A stretch of DNA of 64,000 bases. Source: Phycisphaerae bacterium (lineage in GTDB: Bacteria; Planctomycetota; Phycisphaerae; UBA1845). Both the position numbers and the translations under genes were made by a program. Within the stretch, counting starts at the first letter, position 1, and the number at the start of each line of letters is the position of its first letter. Positions 9,065 through 18,400 of this stretch are shown here, piece after piece. The notes below the pieces were generated by a model, which saw nothing but the letters and a program-made list of their open reading frames with translations, was not told where the DNA came from and ran no database searches. The stretch lies in assembly GCA_029260165.1 (NCBI GenBank), contig JAJDDT010000089.1, forward strand, positions 32,519 to 96,518. The letters run 5' to 3'.

Positions 9065-9676
9065 TCATCCGGGCAGGTGCTCTTCTTCGCGCAACGCGAG
9101 CGGCGGTTGGAGTATTTCGTTCAGGACGATCGCCCGCCGCAGGTCCCCCAGGTCAACACGCCCCGGAACAACCCTTCTCCTGGGCTTTTTGAGTGGAACG
9201 TCATCGAGGAGGATCGCTTCAAATTCATCCTCCGCCGCGACCGCCGCCCTGGCCATCGCCTGTCGTGCGGCGCGATCCCTGTCCTGCGCCTTTCTTGCGA
9301 CCGGTGTCGGGGGGGGCGGTGAAAACGGTGGATGGGTCACAACGGGTCGCTGAGGCGTCGCCCTGGCAACCGGGCGAGCCGCCGGGGGTTTCACGACGGT
9401 GATTGGCTTCGGTGGCGGCGCGGCAAGCGTCTGCCTGATCTGACCAGGGATCCCAAGAATCGGGGGCCGCTTGCCGGGACGATCCGGTTTCGCGACCTTG
9501 CCAGCCACGGGCGCGTCGCCGTCGGTCGGCTCACCTGTCATACCCGATTTTTTCCGAATCCATTGGCCCAGCGAACTCAGTGCGGGCAGGATAAAAAAGA
9601 GCAGCAGGTAAGCCCACTCCCCCCAGTCAGAACCTTCCTGACCGATCAAACCTGTGATCGCCACCCCGTCCTGCAT
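9065..9676 (-). CDS. Proline-rich single-span protein of the flotillin operon
   Basis: 203 residues; the ATG at 9676 lies 3 bases after the floA stop and the end of floA supplies AAGGG as ribosome site. One hydrophobic span is near the N-terminus (WAYLLLFFILPALSSLGQWI), followed by KK and a long Pro/Arg/Ala-rich tail with repeated PPPKP and PPFSPPPPTP runs, then DEFEAILLDDVPLKKPRRR. No known domain is recognised. The topology suggests a membrane-anchored protein with a disordered cytoplasmic tail. Position as the last gene after nfeD, nfeD and floA suggests a role in the same membrane-microdomain machinery, by context only. Confidence 0.7.
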   Translation of the reverse strand: MQDGVAITGLIGQEGSDWGEWAYLLLFFILPALSSLGQWIRKKSGMTGEPTDGDAPVAGKVAKPDRPGKRPPILGIPGQIRQTLAAPPPKPITVVKPPAARPVARATPQRPVVTHPPFSPPPPTPVARKAQDRDRAARQAMARAAVAAEDEFEAILLDDVPLKKPRRRVVPGRVDLGDLRRAIVLNEILQPPLALREEEHLPG

Positions 9677-9679
9677 GTT

Positions 9680-10744
9680 CTACCCTTCGTCCGTTGGCTT
9701 CTTGTCATCCTCGCCACCGATCGAATTCCGCATCGACGTGTCAGCCACAATGTTCTTCATGCGGTAATAATCCATGATGCCCATGTTGCCACTGCGAAAC
9801 GCCTCCGCCATCGCCAACGGAACCTGAGCTTCCGCTTCAACAACCTTGGCACGGTTCTCCTCAACCGCAGCAGACATCTCCGCCTCACGTGCGACCGCCA
9901 GCGCCCGACGTTTCTCCGCCTCCGCCTGAAACCGTCGCTTGTCCGCTTCCGCCTGCTCCGCCTGCAACTTCGCACCGACGTTGGCGGATTTGTCGACGCC
10001 CGCCACACTCACATCCGCGATATCCACCGACAGGATTTCAAACGCCGTCGCAGCATCCAACCCCGACGCCAACGCCCGTTGAGCGATATGATCCGGATTC
10101 TCCAAAACGTCCTTGTAGGTCGCGGCTGAACCGATCCCGCTGACGATCGCCTGACCGACACGCGCAATCACCGTCTCCTCGGTCGCACCACCGATCAACT
10201 GCTTGATGTTCGTCCGCACCGTCACCCGAGCCTTCACCAGCAGCCGAATTCCGTCCTTGGCCACCGCGTCAAGTTTGTCCATCTCTCGACCCGTCGCGTC
10301 CGGCGAAGGGCAGTTGATCACCTTCGGATTCACCGACGTGTTCACCGCATCGATGATGTCTCTGCCGGCAAGGTCGATCGCGCAGGCGGTTCGCCAGTCC
10401 AGATCGATGCTCGCCCGATTCGTTCGGATCATCGCACCAACAACCGCGGGCACACGTCCGCCTGCCAGATAATGACTCTCCAGCTCATTCGTCGATATGT
10501 CGTGAATGCCCGCCTTGACCAGTTGAATCTTGCTCGTCACGATCGTCTGCAAATGCACCTTCCGCATCCGCATCCCGATCAGATCGAGGAAACTCACGCC
10601 CGCACCACTGAAGTAGGCCTGCACCCAGATGCCAATAAACTGAAACAGCACCGCGATGATGATCAACGCAACCACAATTGCGATGGCGCCGACGATCCAA
10701 CCCCATGTTGACATCGCGGCGATGATATTCAAACCGTTTTGCAT
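9680..10744 (-). CDS. floA: Flotillin-like protein FloA
   Basis: 354 residues, near the FloA length. An N-terminal hydrophobic segment ([22 protein letters not shown]) is followed by the characteristic [13 protein letters not shown], the long SPFH-type region ([38 protein letters not shown]) and a coiled-coil Ala/Glu-rich region (~230-300, [20 protein letters not shown]). FloA scaffolds functional membrane microdomains and influences membrane fluidity and protein oligomerisation. It is third in a four-gene minus-strand operon with two NfeD proteins upstream, the usual partnership. The ribosome site AGGAGAGG lies about 9 bases before the ATG. Confidence 0.93.
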   Translation of the reverse strand: MQNGLNIIAAMSTWGWIVGAIAIVVALIIIAVLFQFIGIWVQAYFSGAGVSFLDLIGMRMRKVHLQTIVTSKIQLVKAGIHDISTNELESHYLAGGRVPAVVGAMIRTNRASIDLDWRTACAIDLAGRDIIDAVNTSVNPKVINCPSPDATGREMDKLDAVAKDGIRLLVKARVTVRTNIKQLIGGATEETVIARVGQAIVSGIGSAATYKDVLENPDHIAQRALASGLDAATAFEILSVDIADVSVAGVDKSANVGAKLQAEQAEADKRRFQAEAEKRRALAVAREAEMSAAVEENRAKVVEAEAQVPLAMAEAFRSGNMGIMDYYRMKNIVADTSMRNSIGGEDDKKPTDEG

Positions 10745-10767
10745 GACGAGTACCTCTCCTGTCGGTT

Positions 10768-11271
10768 TCAGACCGACGTCGTTGCATCCTCAGCCGAAGC
10801 TACCTCAAGATTCTTACCGCGAACACCAACAACCCGAACGACCGCACCCGCGGGGATCATTCCAGTCTCACAAACACACTCGATCCGTTGCCCCTCGATC
10901 TCGCACTTGCCAACCGGTCGCAACGCCGTCAGCGACCTGCCCGAAACGCCGACAAACCGCCGCAATGCCTCAACATCCGTTCCAAAGTCACCCCTGGCAT
11001 ACGTCGGATTCGGTGGAATGACCCGTTTCCCGATCCATGTCGAAGGCCAGGTTTTCACCGCCACCACCATAATCGTCGGCAACAGGATGGCCGACGCCAC
11101 GATCGAGATCACACCTGCCGCCTGACCGTACGCGAACGTTTTGTAGATCGCAGCCACCAGAAACCCCACGCCAGCCACCGTCAAAACACCGTGCGAAGGC
11201 AGGAATATCTCCGCCGTCAGAATCAGCACAGCCGCCAGGTACAACATCACCAGGATGGCTGCCTCATTCAT
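10768..11271 (-). CDS. Short NfeD family membrane protein
   Basis: 167 residues. The first half has three hydrophobic spans ([57 protein letters not shown]). The second half is the small NfeD OB-fold: [37 protein letters not shown]. NfeD proteins partner flotillin-like proteins at the membrane; short forms lack the protease domain. It lies 23 bases upstream of floA and 15 bases after the long NfeD gene, so the three are almost surely one transcript. Confidence 0.88.
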   Translation of the reverse strand: MNEAAILVMLYLAAVLILTAEIFLPSHGVLTVAGVGFLVAAIYKTFAYGQAAGVISIVASAILLPTIMVVAVKTWPSTWIGKRVIPPNPTYARGDFGTDVEALRRFVGVSGRSLTALRPVGKCEIEGQRIECVCETGMIPAGAVVRVVGVRGKNLEVASAEDATTSV

Positions 11272-11286
11272 GGGTACACGACTTCC

Positions 11287-12927
11287 TCATACGCTGACCG
11301 ATCGACGCACCACGATTCGGTTGCCGTGATGCTCGACGACCTCCACCTGCTCGCCAGCGTCAATCATCTCACATTCACTCACCACGTCCACCAGCGTCGA
11401 TCCGAAACGCACCTTGCCCGACGGTCGTAGTCCGCTGACCACCACGCCGAAATCGCCCACCCGCGCTGCCCCATGATACACGTCCGCCACCGCCACATCC
11501 GACGGCGTCGGGTTGGCTGGCACGATCCGTCTGAAATACGGCAACGTCGGAAGATACCTGGCCAACACCGCCATCGCAACGACCGACACCACCATGGACG
11601 CCCCGACCGCCTGAATCCCGTTTTTCAGACCCAATACCGACTCGTCCAGCCGAGGCCAATAAATCGGCAACCGACCGGGCGAATCAGGCATGAACGTGAA
11701 AACCAGCCCCACAAAGAGCAACAACAAACCACTGATCCCGGCTATCCCAAACCCCGGAATCACAAAAATCTCAACCGCCAACAACGCAAACCCCGCAAGG
11801 ATCAACAACACCTCCCAGATGTTCGCCAACCCCGTCAGAAACGGCGCCCCCAGGAAAATCCCCAACGCAATCAACGCGACCAGACCCGCCACCCCAACCC
11901 CGGGCGTGTTGAATTCCACATAGGCTCCGACCAGCACAATGACCAGCAGGAACATGCGCACGCCCATCGACGTCATCCAACGAGTGAATACCTCAAGCCC
12001 GGTAAACTTCAGCCGCTCAATCGGACCAGCCAACCCGTAGCGCTCGCGAAGATCCTCTTCCCCGCTGACGATCCCCTTTGAAAACCCGAACGCATACGCC
12101 CGACTCTGCGACATCGTCAGCAACTCCGTGGATTTCACCACGGGCTGATCCACCGGCATCGACTTGTCCAGGCCCGAATCATGGTAGCTTTCAACCAGCT
12201 TCCACGAATCATCTCCCCCGCTCAGGTCCGGCAGCTCAAGCCCCAATATCTTCCTCTTCTCGCCCAACCCGTCGACAAGCTCTTCCTTCTCTTCTGTCTC
12301 GACGAATCGCTTCTCACCGGTTTTGGTATTCTCGATCCACCAGACCTCCATCTCGCTGCGCACCATCGACTCGCACAACAATGTCTCATACCCGTTGCGG
12401 GCGGCTGAATCCCGAAACTGCTCCAGCACCGGACTCTCCGCCTTCGCACGAATCCCCTCGGGCACCTCCTGCGGACCGGTCGGACCGCCAAGAATCACCC
12501 CGCAGTCACCAATCACCGACGCCGACGACATCACGATCTCGTCACAGGCAGCCGAAATCATCGAGCCGGCGGAATACGCCTGCGAGTGGACCCACGCCAC
12601 CGTTTTCACGTCACCCAGATTCTTGATGTAATTGCAGATATCCAGCGCGCTGGTCACATATCCACCAGGCGTGTCGATTTCAAAAATGATCGTCTTCGCG
12701 CCGTCTTCGATCGCCTGATCAACCCGACGCGTGATACTCTCGGTCGTAACGTCCGAAATCTCCTTGTTGATCGTGACAATCACGCCCTTGCCATTTTCAA
12801 CAACGTCAGCCTCAACGTTCTCGTCGACACTGCCATCTCCCAACGCGGGCATCGCGGTCAGGCACAACACCACCGCCAGGCAAACGCCTCTCAAAAACCG
12901 CCATCGATCCCGGCACCAGTCATTCAT
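11287..12927 (-). CDS. Long NfeD protein (ClpP-class serine protease plus NfeD)
   Basis: 546 residues from the ATG at 12927, chosen over 12972 because GAGAGG precedes it and it starts the signal peptide (VCLAVVLCLTAMPALG). Residues ~35-270 form a ClpP/SppA-type domain: IFEIDTPGGYVTSALDI, then VHSQAYSAGSMISAACDEI with the nucleophile-type Ser in AGS, then GDCGVILGG. Four hydrophobic spans follow at ~325-440, then a C-terminal OB-fold (GLRPSGKVRFGSTLVDVV). Such proteins are membrane proteases that cleave hydrophobic segments (stomatin/flotillin partners). This is the first gene of the floA operon. Catalytic competence is inferred from motif only; I did not identify the Lys partner. Confidence 0.88.
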   Translation of the reverse strand: MNDWCRDRWRFLRGVCLAVVLCLTAMPALGDGSVDENVEADVVENGKGVIVTINKEISDVTTESITRRVDQAIEDGAKTIIFEIDTPGGYVTSALDICNYIKNLGDVKTVAWVHSQAYSAGSMISAACDEIVMSSASVIGDCGVILGGPTGPQEVPEGIRAKAESPVLEQFRDSAARNGYETLLCESMVRSEMEVWWIENTKTGEKRFVETEEKEELVDGLGEKRKILGLELPDLSGGDDSWKLVESYHDSGLDKSMPVDQPVVKSTELLTMSQSRAYAFGFSKGIVSGEEDLRERYGLAGPIERLKFTGLEVFTRWMTSMGVRMFLLVIVLVGAYVEFNTPGVGVAGLVALIALGIFLGAPFLTGLANIWEVLLILAGFALLAVEIFVIPGFGIAGISGLLLLFVGLVFTFMPDSPGRLPIYWPRLDESVLGLKNGIQAVGASMVVSVVAMAVLARYLPTLPYFRRIVPANPTPSDVAVADVYHGAARVGDFGVVVSGLRPSGKVRFGSTLVDVVSECEMIDAGEQVEVVEHHGNRIVVRRSVSV

Positions 12928-13153
12928 GAACAAACCTCTCGAAATCAATTGCCAATGATGGGCAATGGGCACACGTTCCCGCAGTCATTGTAGATTTCAG
13001 GCGATACGCTGGCAAGATCATTCAAATCCGACATACGTTCACCACAAACGCTCGAAGCCTGTGGGGCGCAGCGTTGGGTGGGGGTACGAACGTTCGATTG
13101 AATTCTCCGGGATCAGTCGCAACGCACCTTCGCGACCAAATCGCAGGCGAAAC

Positions 13154-14917
13154 TCACGACGATCCGTCGAAGTTGATCTGAAAAACCCGGTAGTCGAGAA
13201 TGTTCATCACCCCGTCACGATTCAAATCCGCACAACCGCAGCCGGGTGGCACATCCGATGGCGCTCCCGCAGAACACGAAACGAATCTTCCCAGGTCATT
13301 CAAATTGACGACGCCGTCCATGTTGAGGTCGCCCGGTGGCGGGGGACAATCGCACCCGCCGCCCGGATCACACTCCACTTCTTCGGGGCAAAGGGACTGG
13401 ACTTCACAGGTTCCCACGGGCGTGCAGATGTTCACCGTACACGCATCCTGATCACCACACTCGCGGCTGTCTTCACATCGGCAGGGATTCGGATCGCAGG
13501 ACGTGCCGTCACCCTCATACGATCCGCCGACCTTGTTGACGCACGATTGCTGCGTCGCGGGCTGGCAGCGGTCGGCCAGGCAACACGCTCCGCAGTCGGG
13601 GTTGTCGTTCGGCAAAAACAGGCAGCCTTCGCCCGGATCGCAAAAATCAGTCGTGCAGGGATTGCCGTCATCGCAATCCGGAATGACGACAGCAGGTCTG
13701 CAGAATCCGCCTTCGCAGAATTCCGTTCCATCGCAAAGGTCGTCATCCTGGCAGGCATCGTCATCGGTGCAAAAGCACGGATCGGGCGTACAGTCGAGTT
13801 GATTTCCCAGAAAGACCGCGTTGGGCACTTCGTTGCAATCGAATTCAGAAACGAAAAAGCAGGTGTCCGGTGGAGCGCAGCAGGCCCCAAGCTCGAAGCA
13901 GTCAGCATCCGCACACGACACGCCCGGACCGAAAAATGGCGTTTTCAGCATGTTGCATTCCTCAACGGTGACGCTGACACAATCATCCACGCCGGCACAG
14001 CAGGCTCCGTCACATATGTCGGGGTCGTTGCACGACGTACCGATACCGCGAAACGTTCCACTTTCCACGGAGGTACACGCCGCTGAACTGGTTCTGACGC
14101 AACCTCCGATCGTCTTGCAGCAGGCCCCGCAGTTGGATTCTGCGTTGGGTGTGAACTGACAACCGGAAACAGGATCGCACATGTCATCCGTACAAGGGTT
14201 GTCGTCGTTGCATTCCAGCGAGACACCGGGACGGCAATCTCCATCAGCACCGCAAGTCTCGACGCCATTACAGACATCCCGGTCAGCGCAATCCTCGTCA
14301 CTTGTGCATAGATCGCAGGGCGTTTTTCCCGAGCAGTCCGATCCGCTGCCCCGATAGCTGCCGTCCACGCCATCACACTCCGACCGGCTTTGGTCCGCGA
14401 CACAGCTGGAATCGACCATGCAGCACGCCCCCCGGCACATCGAGGGATTGTCCGGATCGCATACACTGCCGTCACCGAGAAATTCGCCACCGATCAGTTC
14501 GACGCACGCGAATTCGGTCTCACGGATACAAAAACCGGAATTGAAGCAACATGCACCGCCGAATGGCGCACATGGGCGCACGTCCTTGCAGTCCGTCCCA
14601 ACTCCCTGAAAAATCCCCTGGCTCGATTCACATTGCGCCAACGTCACCCTATCGAGACAGTTCCCCGCCGCGAAGCAACACGCACCCGTCCGGCCGGCAA
14701 TCATCGGCCCCGCACAAGTGGTCTCAACCCCGTTGAATGTTCCCCCGACACCCTGACAGCGCTCACGGGTCACGCCGCCGATGCACGCACCCGAACCCAG
14801 CCGACAGGTTCCCGACTCGTCCGTGCCATACAGATGTGCGACACATCCGAAAAGGGTCAACGAAAACACGACACACCGACAGACATGCTTGTTTCGCAAC
14901 TGCACGAAAACCTCCAT
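13154..14917 (-). CDS. Exported Cys-rich repeat protein with dockerin-like end
   Basis: 587 residues. A signal peptide (VVFSLTLFGCVAHLYG) is followed by about ten Cys-rich modules of the type GACC-x-G-x-C with three further Cys (for example GACCFAAGNCLDRVTLAQC), interleaved with DxDxCxDxxxC-rich segments such as CSDEDCADRDVCNGVETC. The C-terminal ~60 residues are a dockerin-like pair: GDLNMDGVVNLNDLGRFVSC and CADLNRDGVMNILDY. No enzymatic domain is seen; a disulfide-rich surface or matrix protein is likely. The same module occurs in proteins at 22518, 27224 and 46166. A TATAAT box on this strand lies at 15035-15040, about 115 bases before the ATG. Confidence 0.8.
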   Translation of the reverse strand: MEVFVQLRNKHVCRCVVFSLTLFGCVAHLYGTDESGTCRLGSGACIGGVTRERCQGVGGTFNGVETTCAGPMIAGRTGACCFAAGNCLDRVTLAQCESSQGIFQGVGTDCKDVRPCAPFGGACCFNSGFCIRETEFACVELIGGEFLGDGSVCDPDNPSMCRGACCMVDSSCVADQSRSECDGVDGSYRGSGSDCSGKTPCDLCTSDEDCADRDVCNGVETCGADGDCRPGVSLECNDDNPCTDDMCDPVSGCQFTPNAESNCGACCKTIGGCVRTSSAACTSVESGTFRGIGTSCNDPDICDGACCAGVDDCVSVTVEECNMLKTPFFGPGVSCADADCFELGACCAPPDTCFFVSEFDCNEVPNAVFLGNQLDCTPDPCFCTDDDACQDDDLCDGTEFCEGGFCRPAVVIPDCDDGNPCTTDFCDPGEGCLFLPNDNPDCGACCLADRCQPATQQSCVNKVGGSYEGDGTSCDPNPCRCEDSRECGDQDACTVNICTPVGTCEVQSLCPEEVECDPGGGCDCPPPPGDLNMDGVVNLNDLGRFVSCSAGAPSDVPPGCGCADLNRDGVMNILDYRVFQINFDGSS

Positions 14918-15034
14918 TCCCTAGATGCGACGTGATTCTCTCGTCCTGCCCGAAGTCGGACGCATCCCACTGGACTCACTGAAGGTATGTTCGAATGGCC
15001 CGAATCAAATCAGCGGTCCGCCCAGCCAGACCAC

Positions 15035-15040
15035 ATTATA
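15035..15040 (-). promoter_or_regulatory. Candidate -10 box (TATAAT)
   Basis: Minus-strand TATAAT about 118 bases upstream of the Cys-rich gene ending at 13154. The -35 position at 17 bases reads TAGGAT, a weak match. The intervening leader contains no other gene. Confidence 0.3.
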
Positions 15041-15119
15041 TCAATTTCTTCCCCCGAATCCTATCCTTTATTTCAGCGCTGCAGGCCATCACCAGGGCGG
15101 TTTTTCACCTGAATCCGCT

Positions 15120-16754
15120 TCAATTCCACGCAGGCAACCAACCCGCCGGCATCTGCGGATTCTTCATAAAAGGCCGATACAAAGGGTCACCAATCAACGC
15201 CATCTGCCACGAGAGAAATGGCTGCGTCGCCGCAAAAACCTCACCCAGCGAATACTCCCCCGTCATCAACAACCCGAAAAACGCCGTCGGCTTGGGAAAC
15301 GCAGACAAATACGGTTCGTTCACCGCACCCAACGTCGCCACCACCCCATCCTTCAACAACTCCTTGCACCAAAATCGTTTCGTCTCATCACGCAGACTCA
15401 CCAACTCAAAACTCGCGATATGATATCCAACCGCCCCCGGCACAAAATCAAACGCATCCACATAACTCTTCACATTGTACCATCCGCAATACACCGCCGC
15501 CCGCGGACACTCCCCCGCCTGAAACACCGCACCCTTACGATCCAGCGTCAACGGCATCTCCGACTTCTTCCGCAACATGCTCGCCAAACGGATCAAATCA
15601 CGATCGTAGTCGATGTAGCCATCGTCTTTTCGCAACCCCCGCGCATCGATGTAAACGTTGCCGTCAAGACCCGTCTTCTCCACCGCCACCGTCGTGTCGA
15701 TCATGCGATGAACCAGCTTCACCGTCGGACCGTCCAACCGCGACACGATCAACACCCGCTCGGTCACGCCGACCCCAATCGCCTCCTCCCCGAACTTGCC
15801 GTACAACGGATTCGAGACCCAGCCAGCCGGCGAATAACGACCACGCAACACCAACGCCAACTCGCTATCAAACGACGATTTTGAATCACGTCCCACCAGC
15901 CCCGTCATGCGCGACCGCAACACCCGCGCCAATCCAAACAATCCGCGACTCTCCCGAACGTCCTTCAACGCCGCATCAAAATCGCTCGCCGAAGACTTGT
16001 AGGCGATCAATGGACCGATCCGCCGCTCCAGTTCGACAACACGATCTCGAATCTGCCCCATCTGATCCGTCGTCGCATGCCCCAACTGTTCCGCCGCCGT
16101 TGAACCCCGAGCGATGATCCCCGTCCGTCCCTCAGCCGCATAAACAAACCCCAGCGCCGCTCGTCGCCGCTCCGACAATTCTTTCGCATCCGCCCCCGGC
16201 GACTGGTTGATCAACGCCCGCTGACCCTCCAGAAACAACCGATACAAATCGTCGAGCGACGCATCATCCTCGATCTTCCCCCAACTGCCTTGCCGACCAG
16301 CCGGCGCATCGGACCGATCACGAATTCTCAGGATCAGGTCCCTGACTCTTCGCCCGGCCTGAACCAGTTCCTGCCCCAAAACACCCGACCGCACCTTGTT
16401 CGCCTCCGTCGCATGATGCGACGCCACCTTCAACGGCAAATCATAGCACGTCACCAAACAGCGAATCCGCGATCCATTCTCGTGCGAGGTCAACCACTCG
16501 CGAACCTTTGGCACAATCTTCGTTTCATACGTCTCGCGCGAGACTTGCTCCCGATACCGAACCCCCAATCCGAGCAACTGATCCGCCGGCACCCCGCGAA
16601 CCCGTGCGTAATGACGCGCGACAGACTCCGACGCCTCGCTGTTCCTGTTATAGACAACCGCACACTGCTCCGCTGTCAGTTCCCCCAGCGCATTCGCCGA
16701 CAACACCCCCAACACCAACATCGCAATCCAACAACGGATCAAAACAGCTTCCAT
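15120..16754 (-). CDS. TIGR03790-like exported protein
   Basis: 544 residues from the ATG at 16754. The N-terminus is a short signal peptide (CWIAMLVLGVLSANALG). The N-terminal pattern VVYNRNSEASESVARHYARV then RGVPADQLLGL matches TIGR03790, followed by IRCLVTCYDLPLKV. The C-terminus has GAVNEPYLSAFPKPTAFFGL and IGDPLYRPFM, comparable to FYGDPLTQPF of the larger paralogue at 2020-4722. Unlike that protein it lacks Ig-like and dockerin parts. Function is unknown; it is probably periplasmic or surface exposed. It ends 203 bases before the next minus-strand gene and is separated from dtd by two palindromic elements, so it is likely its own transcript. Confidence 0.78.
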   Translation of the reverse strand: MEAVLIRCWIAMLVLGVLSANALGELTAEQCAVVYNRNSEASESVARHYARVRGVPADQLLGLGVRYREQVSRETYETKIVPKVREWLTSHENGSRIRCLVTCYDLPLKVASHHATEANKVRSGVLGQELVQAGRRVRDLILRIRDRSDAPAGRQGSWGKIEDDASLDDLYRLFLEGQRALINQSPGADAKELSERRRAALGFVYAAEGRTGIIARGSTAAEQLGHATTDQMGQIRDRVVELERRIGPLIAYKSSASDFDAALKDVRESRGLFGLARVLRSRMTGLVGRDSKSSFDSELALVLRGRYSPAGWVSNPLYGKFGEEAIGVGVTERVLIVSRLDGPTVKLVHRMIDTTVAVEKTGLDGNVYIDARGLRKDDGYIDYDRDLIRLASMLRKKSEMPLTLDRKGAVFQAGECPRAAVYCGWYNVKSYVDAFDFVPGAVGYHIASFELVSLRDETKRFWCKELLKDGVVATLGAVNEPYLSAFPKPTAFFGLLMTGEYSLGEVFAATQPFLSWQMALIGDPLYRPFMKNPQMPAGWLPAWN

Positions 16755-16783
16755 CCAAATGAAACATCACCCTCCGTACGCGA

Positions 16784-16817
16784 CGAAACCAATGTAGCGT
16801 CACCCCTTGTGGGTGAC
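16784..16817 (+). repeat. Dispersed palindromic element, copy B
   Basis: GTCACCC (16799-16805), CTTGT, GGGTGAC (16811-16817), preceded by CAATGTAGC. The 34 bases 16784-16817 recur exactly at 16867-16900, an 83-base tandem arrangement. It lies in the gap between dtd and the TIGR03790 gene. Confidence 0.8.
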
Positions 16818-16866
16818 AAAAATACCAACCAACCTCAACCCATCCCGACCGTCGCACCTGCGACAA

Positions 16867-16905
16867 CGAAACCAATGTAGCGTCACCCCTTGTGGGTGAC
16901 GGGAA
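16867..16905 (+). repeat. Dispersed palindromic element, copy C
   Basis: CGTCACCC (16881-16888), CTTGT, GGGTGACG (16894-16901), then GGAA. It is the second unit of the tandem pair with copy B and lies 52 bases beyond the dtd stop, so it could end the minus-strand transcript of that operon. No T-run is present. Confidence 0.8.
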
Positions 16906-16956
16906 AACCAACCAACGTCAATCCGCCCCGACCGACACACTTGCTGCGAACGCGTG

Positions 16957-17406
16957 TCAAAACAACTTCCGCGAATCCAACAACATGCAGATCGGCCCGT
17001 CATTAACACTGGAAACGTCCATATGTTCCCGAAATCGACCGCGCTCAACACGCACCCCCGTCGCCGACAATGTCTCACAAAACAGCCCGTACAAAGGCTC
17101 AGCCAACTCAGGCCCCGCAGCCTTGTCAAACGACGGTCGCCGACCCTTGCGCGCATCACCAACAGTCGAAAACGCACTGATGACCAACACCGCGCCACCC
17201 GCATCCACCACGTCACGGTTCAGCGGTTTGTGATCATCCGGAAATATCCGCAAATACCGAACCTTCTCGCTCAGGTACGCAACATCCGCCTCGCCATCGT
17301 CAGGCCCCACCCCCAGATAAACCAACAACCCGACCCCGATCTTCCCAACAACAATTCCATCGACCACCACCGACGCTGACTGAACCCGTTGCACCACCGC
17401 ACGCAT
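16957..17406 (-). CDS. dtd: D-aminoacyl-tRNA deacylase, divergent
   Basis: 149 residues, the family length. It starts MRAVVQRVQSASVVVDG and continues GLLVYLGVGPDDGEAD, YLSEKVRYLRIFPDD and DARKGRRPSF, all DTD hallmarks. DTD removes D-amino acids mischarged on tRNA. Two signature elements differ from the usual pattern: residues 77-81 read SAFST where SQxTL is expected (Gln78 to Ala, Thr80 to Ser), and 135-140 read NDGPIC; the Gly137-Pro138 pair is kept. The ATG lies 3 bases after the WYL regulator stop, so it is the last gene of the operon starting at 20796. Activity should be considered unproven because of the altered motif. Confidence 0.85.
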   Translation of the reverse strand: MRAVVQRVQSASVVVDGIVVGKIGVGLLVYLGVGPDDGEADVAYLSEKVRYLRIFPDDHKPLNRDVVDAGGAVLVISAFSTVGDARKGRRPSFDKAAGPELAEPLYGLFCETLSATGVRVERGRFREHMDVSSVNDGPICMLLDSRKLF

Positions 17407-17409
17407 CGT

Positions 17410-18399
17410 TCACCTCGCCGGAGACGTCGAATTCCGCCTGTACTGCTTCAACATCTGCTCCGCATGTTTCGCCAGGTTCGCCCGCAACGCGTCAGGCTCG
17501 ACCACCACCGCCTGATCCCCATACCCCAACACCCACCACAAAATCTCGTCAATCCCATCCACGTCCGCCTCGAAAACCAGTGAACCATCCGACCGCCGAC
17601 GCGTTCGCTGCGTCGGATGCCACATGACCTCCTCTACATTGCCCGCCACCTTCGCCCCAAACACGATCTCCACATGAAACCGCTCGTCCCCGCGAATCAT
17701 GTTCCACGCATTGCCGAAAAACGCACGCAGCGAAAAGTCCTTGTCCATCCGAAACGTCCCCGGCGTCTTCTCCATATCCACAATCCGCTCGAGCTTGAAC
17801 ATCCGCACCTCGCGATGACGCTCCGAATGACCCACCACATACCACCCACGACGCCGGAAAAACACGCGAAAAGGCCTCAACGTCGTCTCGATCTCACGCT
17901 TGTCGTAGTACGAGTCATACCGAATGTGAATCTTCCGCCTCGCGATGATCGACTTCTCAACCCGAACGATCAGGTCCGAAACCGGGTCCACATCCGAAAT
18001 CTGCGACCACTCAAAATCCACGTTCTCCAGAACCGCCCCGCAGTGCTCGCGAATGTCATCAGGCACCGCAGCCTCGATCTTCAACCCCGCCGACACCGTC
18101 GAACGATACGCCGGCAACACCCGCTCACTGATCACCTTGCGCGTGAGCATTAACAACGCCATCCCCTCCTCCAGCGTTAAATCCAATGGTCTCAAATAGA
18201 ACGACTTTTCCAGCGCGTACGACTCAGTCTCCGCGTCAAAATGACACGCCAGCCCCGCATCACGCAGCACGTTCATGTCCCGAAAAACCGACCGCCGACT
18301 GACCCCGAATTCATCCGCCAACGTCGAAACACCACACTTGCGACCGGCGTGCAATATCTCCACGATCCGAATCAGTCGCTGTGTCCGCGTTAGTTTCAT
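17410..18399 (-). CDS. HTH-WYL (YafY-like) transcriptional regulator
   Basis: 329 residues from the ATG at 18399; a GTG at 18408 is possible and would overlap the upstream stop. The N-terminal HTH11 region is VEILHAGRKCGVSTLADEFG, then SRRSVFRDMNVLRDAGL. The middle and C-terminal WYL domain has IIARRKIHIRYDSYYDKREI, LRPFRVFFRRRGWYVVG with the WYV variant, and the WCX end (EILWWVLGYGDQAVVVEP). WYL domains sense nucleic acids or nucleotides, and such regulators often repress or activate defence or DNA-damage genes. Here the neighbours are dtd, a membrane protein and a sugar isomerase-like protein; no defence genes are seen nearby. The target is unknown. Confidence 0.88.
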   Translation of the reverse strand: MKLTRTQRLIRIVEILHAGRKCGVSTLADEFGVSRRSVFRDMNVLRDAGLACHFDAETESYALEKSFYLRPLDLTLEEGMALLMLTRKVISERVLPAYRSTVSAGLKIEAAVPDDIREHCGAVLENVDFEWSQISDVDPVSDLIVRVEKSIIARRKIHIRYDSYYDKREIETTLRPFRVFFRRRGWYVVGHSERHREVRMFKLERIVDMEKTPGTFRMDKDFSLRAFFGNAWNMIRGDERFHVEIVFGAKVAGNVEEVMWHPTQRTRRRSDGSLVFEADVDGIDEILWWVLGYGDQAVVVEPDALRANLAKHAEQMLKQYRRNSTSPAR

Positions 18400-18400
18400 C

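Noticed and set aside
11473..12081. 202-codon + strand frame
   Set aside because: Arg/His/Gln-rich antisense shadow of the long NfeD gene.
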